This document shows, piece by piece, positions 1-5,043 of a DNA stretch of 5,043 bases (position 1 is the stretch's first letter; every line of letters starts with the position of its first letter). The stretch is from DATLFI01 sp035524895 (GTDB taxonomy: Bacteria > Acidobacteriota > Thermoanaerobaculia > Multivoradales > Multivoraceae): contig DATLFI010000076.1 in assembly GCA_035524895.1 (NCBI GenBank), positions 1 to 5,043 of the forward strand, in the 5' to 3' direction. The translations under genes were made by a program, and so were the position numbers. The notes under the pieces were generated by a model. The model did not search any database, was not told where the DNA came from, and saw only the letters and a program-made list of their open reading frames with translations.

Positions 1-1
1 G

Positions 2-373
2 CTGGACCGGGCCGACGCGGTGGCGCGGTACTTGTACCTCAAGTACGGGAGCCCTCACCAGGAGGTGATGGGGGCGCTCTACCTCGACTCACGATCGCGA
101 CTGATCGCCCTCGAGGAGTTCTTCCGCGGGACGATCAACCGGACCGTGGTGGAGCCGAGGGCCCTGTTGCGGGTCGGCCTCACGTTGGGAGCTGCCGCCA
201 TGGTGCTGTTCCACACGCACCCCAGCGGCGATCCAGCGCCCTCCAGCGAGGACCTGGCGCTCACGCGCCGGCTCGACGAGGCGGCCGACGTGGTCGGCAT
301 CCGGCTCGTCGATCACCTGATTGTCGGCACGGCGACGAGGTGGATCTCACTACGAGACAGGGGATGGAGGTAG
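2..373 (+). CDS. RadC-family JAB/MPN+ domain protein, 3' part (5' end outside the window)
   Basis: This is the C-terminal JAB (MPN+/JAMM metallo-hydrolase-like) domain of a RadC/UPF0758-type protein. The frame is open to the left edge, so the true start is probably outside; a GTG at 20 is the first possible start inside, but residues before it already fit the family. Numbering from that GTG, the JAMM ligand set looks intact: Glu15, then His65-x-His67-Pro-Ser-Gly-Asp-Pro, Ser75 and Asp78, followed by the typical VGIRLVDHLIVG strand. A Thr sits between the two histidines where Asn is commoner. The N-terminal helix-hairpin-helix part of full-length RadC (about 220 residues) cannot be judged. The old link of RadC to DNA repair is doubtful and the biochemical role is unsettled; RadC-like proteins are frequent in mobile islands and ICEs. 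The ATPase gene follows on the same strand after a gap of about 96 bases, which suits an accessory-region role. Confidence 0.9.
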   Translation: MDRADAVARYLYLKYGSPHQEVMGALYLDSRSRLIALEEFFRGTINRTVVEPRALLRVGLTLGAAAMVLFHTHPSGDPAPSSEDLALTRRLDEAADVVGIRLVDHLIVGTATRWISLRDRGWR

Positions 374-440
374 CTCGCAAGAGGCTCCGACCCGCTTCCG
401 TGCAACCCTCGACGCCGCGCATTGTGTTGTTCTTTTCTTG

Positions 441-462
441 CCCTGGACCTGAGAGTCCGGGG
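441..462 (+). other. Hairpin just upstream of the ATG at 470
   Basis: Eight paired bases, CCCTGGAC (441-448) with GTCCGGGG (455-462) including one G-U pair, enclose the 6-base loop CTGAGA. The tail is CTTCTTC and then ATG. It may be a weak terminator for the RadC-like gene or a structure controlling translation of the ATPase gene. If translation started at the TTG at 422 it would simply be coding sequence. No Shine-Dalgarno motif is seen before 470. Confidence 0.3.
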
Positions 463-469
463 CTTCTTC

Positions 470-1771
470 ATGAGCCGAGACCGCAATCCGTGGGGGGCCC
501 AGGGTGTCGCAGCCGCCTGGTCGGCGCCCCTGCCCGTCCCCGGCTCGGAGGCGTACCTTGAAGGGATGACGTCCCCCGTCGTTCTCCTCGGGCTCGCCAA
601 TCACCGGGCCAACCTCCGGCCCTTCGGCATCCGTCTTCAGGACCGGCTGTCCCACCTCCACGCCATCGGACGCACGGGCACCGGCAAGAGCACGCTGCTG
701 CGGGTGATGGCTGAGCAGGACCTGGTGCACGGGCAGCCCTTCGCGCTGTTCGACCCGCACGGCGACCTGGCGGCCGGTGTCACCCTCGCAGCGGAGGAGC
801 GGGGGGTCCGGGTACGGGTGCTCGATGGCTCGCCCACGGCGCCGGGCTGGGCCTTCGACCCGCTCGGCATCCCGCAGGGATGGGATGCCTCGCTCGCGAG
901 CGCCGGGCTGGTCGAGGTGTTCCGCAAGGTCTGGGCCGACGAGTGGGGCCCGAGGCTCGAGCACCTGCTGCGTCACGTCGTGCTGACGCTGATGGCTTCG
1001 GGCGGGCGGCTGGCGGACGTTCCGCAGCTCCTGACCGACCGCCGCTATAGGGAGGAGCTGCTTCGGCGGGTGCACGATCCGGTCGTGCTCGGCTTCTGGC
1101 GCGGGGAGTTCGATCGCTACAGCCCTGGGTTCCGGTCCGTAGTCGTCGCTCCGCTCCAGAACAAGGTCGGCGCACTGCTCGCCGACCGGCGGCTTCGCTC
1201 GATTCTCAACGGCAGGCGCTCGGCGCTCGACGTCGGTCAGGCCGTCGAACGCGGAGAGACGTTGATCTTTCGACTCCCCAAGGGCCAGATGGGAGAAAGC
1301 ACCTCGGCGCTCCTGGGAAGCCTCATCGTGTCCCATCTGGTGCTCGCCGGCCTGTCGCGCGCCGGGCAGCCGTCGGCAGATCGACGCCCCTACTTCCTCT
1401 ACCTCGACGAGTTCCAGACCTTCGCGACGCAGATGCTGGTCACGCTGCTCGCCGAGCTCCGCAAGTACGGCATGGGCGCGGTGCTCGCGCACCAGTACCT
1501 CGGTCAGCTCGGCCCCGAGCTCGAGCAGGCGGTGCTGGCCAACGCAGGAACCCTGATCACGTTCCGGGTGGGCGCCCGGGATGCCGCGACGCTCGCTCGG
1601 GAGCTCGCTCCGGTCTTCGAGAGCGAAGATCTGCTCTCGCTGCCGAACTACCACTACTACCTGAAGCTTCTGATCGATGGCGAGGTCAGTAAGCCCTTCA
1701 GTGCGAGGAGTTTTGGATCGCTCGCGGAGGCGATGCGTTCGCGGTCTTGCGCAAGCGGCGATTCCGTGTAG
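470..1771 (+). CDS. Stand-alone TraD/VirD4/HerA-like P-loop ATPase (type IV coupling-protein type)
   Basis: A 433-residue P-loop ATPase of the HerA/FtsK/TraG-TraD group, probably a hexameric motor that moves DNA or substrate proteins. From the ATG at 470, Walker A is GRTGTGKST (residues 67-75), followed by a second strand FALFDPHGDL (91-100) typical of this branch. Next come a mainly helical insertion (about 146-245, with WGPRLEHLL near 159-167), Walker B YFLYLDEF (308-315, Asp313-Glu314), a sensor-like LAHQYLGQL (339-347) and a late FRVGARDA stretch (365-372) that may hold the arginine finger. No membrane helix is seen, unlike classic VirD4/TraD, so it may need a partner to reach the membrane. 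The start is uncertain. TTG 422 would add 16 residues, whereas ATG 566 begins just before the family-like segment LLGLANHRANLRPFGI; 470 is a compromise. It is clearly homologous to the ATPase beginning at 3377, so two paralogues share this locus. Confidence 0.88.
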   Translation: MSRDRNPWGAQGVAAAWSAPLPVPGSEAYLEGMTSPVVLLGLANHRANLRPFGIRLQDRLSHLHAIGRTGTGKSTLLRVMAEQDLVHGQPFALFDPHGDLAAGVTLAAEERGVRVRVLDGSPTAPGWAFDPLGIPQGWDASLASAGLVEVFRKVWADEWGPRLEHLLRHVVLTLMASGGRLADVPQLLTDRRYREELLRRVHDPVVLGFWRGEFDRYSPGFRSVVVAPLQNKVGALLADRRLRSILNGRRSALDVGQAVERGETLIFRLPKGQMGESTSALLGSLIVSHLVLAGLSRAGQPSADRRPYFLYLDEFQTFATQMLVTLLAELRKYGMGAVLAHQYLGQLGPELEQAVLANAGTLITFRVGARDAATLARELAPVFESEDLLSLPNYHYYLKLLIDGEVSKPFSARSFGSLAEAMRSRSCASGDSV

Positions 1772-1784
1772 ACTGCCGGCAGTC
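1771..1784. repeat. Perfect 14-bp palindrome at the end of the ATPase gene
   Basis: GACTGCCGGCAGTC reads the same on both strands and begins on the last base of the TAG stop codon. It is followed by a pyrimidine-rich run with several T tracts (1784-1804). As RNA it can form only a 5-bp stem with a 4-base CCGG loop, so it would be a weak terminator. As DNA it could be a binding site for a dimeric regulator. Neither role is shown. Confidence 0.4.
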
Positions 1785-1893
1785 CCTTTCTCATTCCTTT
1801 CCCGTCACGTTGTGCTTCGAGCGAGTCCGGCTCGGCCAGGGCCGCGCGTTTGTGCGGATTCGTCAGTCGAGTCTCTTGAGGATGGAGTGCACT
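1785..1893. other. Intergenic stretch with no clear gene or promoter
   Basis: This part of the 149-base gap between the ATPase and membrane-protein genes has no convincing reading frame with a ribosome binding site. It holds two short self-complementary pieces: CGAGC/GCTCG around 1818-1834, and CGGCC/GGCCG at 1833-1844 with almost no loop. I found no good -35/-10 pair. A promoter of a non-housekeeping type cannot be excluded. Confidence 0.4.
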
Positions 1894-1920
1894 TAGCGCT
1901 CCCCGCTATGAGGAGAGGAG
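1894..1920 (+). promoter_or_regulatory. Strong doubled Shine-Dalgarno site preceded by a small hairpin
   Basis: AGGAGAGGAG (1911-1920) lies directly before ATG 1921. Its first AGGAG is at 5-base spacing, which decides the start. Just upstream, TAGCG (1894-1898) and CGCTA (1904-1908) can pair around the loop CTCCC. The CTCC of that region is also complementary to GGAG in the ribosome binding site, so an alternative pairing could hide it. The ribosome binding site is secure; any regulatory role of the hairpin is speculation. Confidence 0.65.
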
Positions 1921-2619
1921 ATGGTTCCACAGGGAAAGCCCGCGGTCGGCCGGGTGCTGAGCCACTGGCACGCGATGGCCGAGAGCTTCGCGACCTCGAG
2001 CATGGACTTCTACCGCGCGGTGGAGGAGGACATCGCAGCGCGCGAGATCCCTGACGTTCGGTGCTCCCGGGTGGAGTTCAAGGAGTCGGGCATCGGCTCG
2101 GCGGGTCGGGAGTACCTGCGCGTTGAGCGCGGAGACCTGGCGTTCGACGTCTGTGCTGCCCCCTTTGGAAGGGGGTTCTTCTTTTCGTGGTGGCTCTCGA
2201 GACAGCCGCTCCATGCTCGCTGGGTCGTGTTGCTCTTCTTCGTAGTCATCGTGGGCGGTGCCATGGCGCTGCCGACCGTTGGCGGGTTGATCCTGATGAC
2301 CGCCAACAGTTGCCTTGGTCTGATGATCCTTCCTCTGTCGCCTTTAGCTGGTGTCCTCGCGGTGGTCGGATGCGTCGTTGCGGCGAGGACCGGTCGGCTC
2401 GGCCCTGACGAGAAGTTCGTCGACGTTCCTCTGATTGGCTGGATCTACGGGAGGCTGTTCAGGCCCGAGACTTACTACTCGGTCGATACAACGACCATGT
2501 TTCAGGAGTCGGTCCGCCGCTCGGTGAATGGTGTCATCGACGGGCTCTTCGAAGCGCAGGGCATCCGGGCGCTGACCGAGGCCGAGAGAAAACCGACCGT
2601 GCGAGATCTCATCAAGTAG
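1921..2619 (+). CDS. Unrecognised membrane protein with a hydrophobic double-helix segment
   Basis: I do not recognise the family by name. The 232-residue product has a soluble N-terminal part (1-98) with no signal peptide. It ends in a striking aromatic stretch, FDVCAAPFGRGFFFSWWL (75-92), that looks conserved rather than random. A long hydrophobic block follows (101-155), enough for two membrane helices, roughly 101-122 and 131-155, with a short turn between. The C-terminal part (156-232) is soluble, includes VDTTTMFQESVRR, and ends in a charged tail. Both soluble parts probably lie on the same side, likely the cytoplasm, where they could meet the ATPases. The start is fixed by the doubled ribosome binding site just upstream. 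The lipoprotein gene follows 40 bases later, probably in the same operon. Codon use shifts after about codon 80 to more AT-rich choices (TTT, GGA, AGG), unlike the flanking ATPase genes. A role as membrane anchor for the ATPases is inference. Confidence 0.8.
   Translation: MVPQGKPAVGRVLSHWHAMAESFATSSMDFYRAVEEDIAAREIPDVRCSRVEFKESGIGSAGREYLRVERGDLAFDVCAAPFGRGFFFSWWLSRQPLHARWVVLLFFVVIVGGAMALPTVGGLILMTANSCLGLMILPLSPLAGVLAVVGCVVAARTGRLGPDEKFVDVPLIGWIYGRLFRPETYYSVDTTTMFQESVRRSVNGVIDGLFEAQGIRALTEAERKPTVRDLIK
2158..2186 (+). terminator. Terminator-like stem-loop inside the membrane-protein gene
   Basis: CCCCCTT (2159-2165) pairs perfectly with AAGGGGG (2169-2175) around the 3-base loop TGG; an outer G-U pair can add one more step. 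TTCTTCTTTTC follows at once, 8 T in 11 bases. This is the layout of an intrinsic terminator, yet it lies in codons 80-89 (Ala-Pro-Phe-Gly-Arg-Gly-Phe-Phe-Phe-Ser) of an open gene. It may act as an attenuator, as a pause site, or be a by-product of the encoded peptide. Confidence 0.4.
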
Positions 2620-2645
2620 GCGGAGTGCATCGTCTCGTGCCTGGC

Positions 2646-2652
2646 AGGAGGA
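2646..2652 (+). promoter_or_regulatory. Ribosome binding site of the lipoprotein gene
   Basis: AGGAGGA is a near-ideal Shine-Dalgarno sequence, 7 bases before ATG 2660. It fixes the start and places the lipobox cysteine at residue 21. Confidence 0.75.
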
Positions 2653-2659
2653 ACCTTGA

Positions 2660-3247
2660 ATGAGCAGGGAGAGTACACCGTTGATCTCGGTCTTCTTCAG
2701 CGCGATGCTTCTGGCCGGCTGCCAAATAAGCAGCGATCAGTCCGCCGCCCGGGCGTATCTTCAGTATGAGGGAGAGCTCTTGGTCCCTGGAGTCGTGACT
2801 GCGGCGATCTACCCGATCGAGCTGACATACCGGGTCGAGGGGACGGAGACGATCAACGGCGAGCGCTACGAACGTACCGTGAGTGTCACGACCGGGATTC
2901 CAGGCACTCCGCCGTTCAGACTATTCAAGAGGGAGTCGGGAGACACCGTCTACACTCTCGCCTCGAGAGACCAGGCAGAGCCGGTAGAGTCTCTTCATCC
3001 GCGCGCCTGGATGGTCGGTTACTCGTTCACGGAAGCTGGCGGACAGACCTGTACCGTGGAGTCCAGTGAGGACGTGATCCTCGCTCGGCGAACGTACGAG
3101 GATGTTTGGAAGATGAAGTGCCAGGGTGGGGAGGAGACGAGTACCAAATGGACGACCGCCGACAATGTGGAGATCAAGACGGTAACCAGGTACAAGGACA
3201 ACAGGGTGTTGGAGCTGCGTCTTTCCGAGTCAGGTCGCTCGGGATGA
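2660..3247 (+). CDS. Small secreted lipoprotein of unknown function
   Basis: A 195-residue lipoprotein. The N-terminus has a short charged start (MSRES), a hydrophobic segment (8-19) and the lipobox LAGC with Cys21, the expected site of lipidation by Lgt and cleavage by signal peptidase II. The residue after Cys is Gln, not Asp, which in enterobacteria would favour the outer membrane. The mature part is rich in alternating polar and hydrophobic residues, with strand-like runs such as ELTYRVEGT and EIKTVTRYKDNRVLELRL. It is probably a beta-rich fold, loosely like DUF3108 or TapB-type envelope proteins, but I cannot assign it. Cys131 and Cys154 could form a disulfide. It lies 40 bases after the membrane-protein gene and probably shares its transcript. 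Its G+C (about 57-58% in two counted lines) is well below that of the flanking ATPase genes. A VirB7-like structural role is possible but has no direct support. Confidence 0.82.
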   Translation: MSRESTPLISVFFSAMLLAGCQISSDQSAARAYLQYEGELLVPGVVTAAIYPIELTYRVEGTETINGERYERTVSVTTGIPGTPPFRLFKRESGDTVYTLASRDQAEPVESLHPRAWMVGYSFTEAGGQTCTVESSEDVILARRTYEDVWKMKCQGGEETSTKWTTADNVEIKTVTRYKDNRVLELRLSESGRSG

Positions 3248-3376
3248 GCTCCCCTGGTCTGCAGCGGAGGTCGATGTCGTGGGTTGGTTCGTCCCCGGTA
3301 TGCGAGATGGCCGTGTGGTTCGGAGAGCCAGTGCCCCGTCGCCTCGAGTAACGGTCGGGACCTCCTTCCTCCGTCC
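3248..3376. other. Intergenic stretch before the second ATPase gene, no clear signal
   Basis: These 129 bases hold no convincing gene, promoter or terminator. GGAGGTC (3266-3272) and GACCTCC (3359-3365) are inverted copies 86 bases apart, which can easily arise by chance. The last 16 bases before ATG 3377 are pyrimidine-rich (CCTCC, TTCCTCC) and contain no Shine-Dalgarno motif. Confidence 0.4.
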
Positions 3377-5043
3377 ATGATCATCGACTCCCGCGCCGTC
3401 GAGCTCACCGAGCGGTTCTACCGCTGGGAGCTGCGCGGCCGCGGCTGGGCGACGTACCCCTTCCCCGTGCCTCTGGAGCCGCCCTTCCAGCCCTTCTATG
3501 GCCACTGGCTTGGGGAGGGCGCCCCGGACGACGGGAAGCGCCAAACGTGGCTCTCGCGACTGCTGGAGAGGCCGGCAGCGACGCCTGCTGCGATCGCGCC
3601 GGGCTCGAGCGAGGCGCTCGACGAGAGGGCGCGAGAGGCGCTCGATCTTCCCCGAGAGGCGGCCGCAGTCGGGGAGTGGGCCGAGCTGCTGATCGGCCTC
3701 CCGGAGACCGCGAAGGGTGTCCGCACGGCGCAGATCGGCTGGCTGCGCTCATTGTCGGCCCTGTCGCACCACGTCTCCTTCGAGCTGATCGGTGGGCCAG
3801 GCCGCGTCGAGGTCCGGCTGGCCGTGCACGGGTCGGACGTCGGCGTGGCTGTGACCCAGCTGCGCGCCCACTTCCCCGACGTTGTCGTCCTCCCTGCCCG
3901 CGCGACCCTCGCGGATCGCTGGATCGAGGACGGCGACCAGCCGTTCACCGCGCTGGAGCTCGGCCTCGCCTCGGAGTTCATGGTGCCGCTCGCCTCCGGC
4001 CGAGGCTCCGAGGAACCGCTGCTTCCGGTGATCGCGGCGCTCGCCGATCTCGGGGAGCGCGAGCTGGGCGTGGTCCAAGTGCTCTTCGAGCCGACCCGGG
4101 CGCCCTGGCCGGACAGCGTCGTGCGCGCGGTGACGGCGCCGGGCGGCGGCCCTTTCTTTGCGGACGCGCCGGAGATCACGAACCTGGCGCGCGAGAAGCT
4201 CGCTTCGCCGCTGTTCGCCGTCGCGCTGCGGATCGCAGCCTCCGCCGACCGGGCGGAGCGGGCATGGGCCATCGTGTGCCACGTCGCGGGAGGTCTTGCC
4301 CCGCTCGGCAACCCCCGCGCGAACGAGCTGATGCCGCTCCACACCGAGGACCTGAAGATCCTCGAGGCGGATCTTCGGGAGCGCACCACCCACCGCTCCG
4401 GGATGCTGCTCTCGGCCGAGGAGCTCGCCTCTCTGGTGCAGCTCCCAGGCGCCGGTTTGCGAGTGCCGGAGCTATGGAGGCCGCGCGAGCGCACCAAGCC
4501 GGCGCCGGACGAGGTGACCCGCGGCGACGGGTGCTTCCTGGGCGAGAACGAGCACCACGAGCAGGTCGTTGATGTCCACCTGCCGGACGAGGCGCGGGCC
4601 AAGCACGTCCACATCCTCGGCGCGTCGGGCACCGGCAAGTCGACGCTCCTGCAGCGAATGATCCTGGAGGACATCGAGGCCGGGCACGGGGTCGGCGTGC
4701 TCGACCCCCACGGCGACTTGGTCGACGAGATCGCCGGCCGAATCCCGGAGAGCCGGCTGTCCGACGTCGTCTACCTCGACCCGAGCCGCGAGGAGAGCTC
4801 GATCGGCTGGAACATCCTCCGCGCCGAGACCGAGAGCGAGAAGGAGCTCCTCGCCTCCGACCTCGTCGGCGTCTTCCGCCGCCTCTCGACCTCCTGGGGC
4901 GACCAGATGACCGCGGTGCTCGGCAACGCCATCCTGGTGTTCCTCGAGTCGTCGCGAGGCGGCACCCTGGAGGACCTCCGGCGCTTCTTGGTCGACGCGA
5001 AGTTTCGGAGCGAGTTCCTCGAGAGCGTGGCCGACGATCACGC
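3377..5043 (+). CDS. Large TraD/VirD4/HerA-like ATPase with a long N-terminal extension (3' end outside the window)
   Basis: The frame is open from ATG 3377 to the right edge: 555 residues, C-terminus missing. The first 400 residues precede the motor. They include RGRGWATYPFPVPLEPPFQPF (20-40), a strand-rich module starting VSFELIGG (about 133-174, ending near HFPDVVVLPA), and VVQVLFEPTRAPWPDSV (232-248). These resemble the N-terminal region, which I recall as DUF8128-like, found in front of conjugative-transfer ATPases of several bacterial lineages; the label needs a profile search. The motor begins with Walker A GASGTGKST (415-423) and the strand VGVLDPHGDL (439-448), then a helical region with SWGDQMTAVL. 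Walker B would lie beyond the edge. Order and wording match the ATPase at 470-1771, so the two are paralogues. No Shine-Dalgarno motif precedes the ATG; an in-frame TTG at 3284 exists, but its extra residues do not look coding. It is probably a DNA or substrate translocase. Confidence 0.88.
   Translation, partial: MIIDSRAVELTERFYRWELRGRGWATYPFPVPLEPPFQPFYGHWLGEGAPDDGKRQTWLSRLLERPAATPAAIAPGSSEALDERAREALDLPREAAAVGEWAELLIGLPETAKGVRTAQIGWLRSLSALSHHVSFELIGGPGRVEVRLAVHGSDVGVAVTQLRAHFPDVVVLPARATLADRWIEDGDQPFTALELGLASEFMVPLASGRGSEEPLLPVIAALADLGERELGVVQVLFEPTRAPWPDSVVRAVTAPGGGPFFADAPEITNLAREKLASPLFAVALRIAASADRAERAWAIVCHVAGGLAPLGNPRANELMPLHTEDLKILEADLRERTTHRSGMLLSAEELASLVQLPGAGLRVPELWRPRERTKPAPDEVTRGDGCFLGENEHHEQVVDVHLPDEARAKHVHILGASGTGKSTLLQRMILEDIEAGHGVGVLDPHGDLVDEIAGRIPESRLSDVVYLDPSREESSIGWNILRAETESEKELLASDLVGVFRRLSTSWGDQMTAVLGNAILVFLESSRGGTLEDLRRFLVDAKFRSEFLESVADDH

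Noticed and set aside
350..1654. Long reverse-strand frame of 434 codons opposite the first ATPase
   Set aside because: It is an antisense shadow of a high-GC gene. The plus strand has intact Walker A, Walker B and other ATPase motifs, while the reverse product is low-complexity, rich in Arg, Glu and Pro, with no domain.
1677..2054. Forward frame spanning the end of the first ATPase and the following gap
   Set aside because: It overlaps two better-supported genes, has no ribosome binding site and encodes an Arg/Pro/Ser-rich product without a domain.
3266..3365. 7-bp inverted repeat GGAGGTC/GACCTCC bounding the gap before the second ATPase
   Set aside because: Seven matching bases 86 apart in GC-rich DNA are expected by chance; no T run or target-site duplication supports a terminator or mobile-element ends.
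3547..4572. Forward frame of 341 codons overlapping the second ATPase in another register
   Set aside because: Its product is dominated by Arg, Gly and Ala and lacks any motif; the true register gives a coherent protein leading into Walker A.
3496..4674. Reverse-strand frame of 392 codons opposite the second ATPase
   Set aside because: The product is a Ser/Arg/Pro/Ala-rich string typical of antisense reading of GC-rich coding DNA; the plus-strand frame carries recognisable ATPase sequence.
4472..5041. Reverse-strand frame near the right edge
   Set aside because: It is an antisense shadow of the P-loop region; the GASGTGKST motif on the plus strand settles the coding strand.
1..5043. CRISPR array, tRNA, rRNA, insertion sequence or toxin-antitoxin pair
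   Set aside because: I saw no regularly spaced direct repeats, no cloverleaf-like sequence, no transposase motif with terminal repeats and no small paired genes.

Overview
The sequence is GC-rich (hand-counted 60-base lines in the outer genes give about 70-77% G+C), and all the credible genes lie on the plus strand. Codon use and protein style suggest a high-GC Gram-negative bacterium, for example from the myxobacterial, acidobacterial or gemmatimonad lineages. The lipoprotein signal in gene 4 fits that, but the window holds no marker gene that fixes the taxon. The content looks like part of a mobile or conjugation-like accessory region. No relaxase, VirB4, integrase, tRNA or attachment site is visible, so the class of element is inferred.

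Layout: (1) positions 2-373 are the 3' end of a RadC-family JAB/MPN+ metallo-domain protein, cut by the left edge. (2) Positions 374-469 are a short gap or disputed leader with a hairpin. (3) Positions 470-1771 encode a stand-alone TraD/VirD4/HerA-type P-loop ATPase. (4) Positions 1772-1920 are a gap that starts with a perfect 14-bp palindrome and ends with a small hairpin and a strong ribosome binding site. (5) Positions 1921-2619 encode an unrecognised protein with a hydrophobic membrane hairpin; a terminator-like stem-loop lies inside the gene. (6) Positions 2660-3247 encode a small secreted lipoprotein of unknown family. (7) Positions 3248-3376 are a gap with no clear signal. (8) Positions 3377-5043 are the 5' part of a second, larger ATPase of the same kind, with about 400 extra N-terminal residues; it is cut by the right edge before its Walker B motif.

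The main point is the pairing of two related DNA-translocase-type ATPases, one solo and one fused to a long N-terminal region, on either side of a membrane protein and a lipoprotein. A reasonable inference is a DNA-transfer or DNA-processing apparatus in which the ATPases power DNA or protein movement and the two middle proteins connect it to the envelope. The two middle genes are lower in G+C (about 57-62% over most of their length), so they could instead be later-acquired cargo. The function of the set is not established by the sequence.
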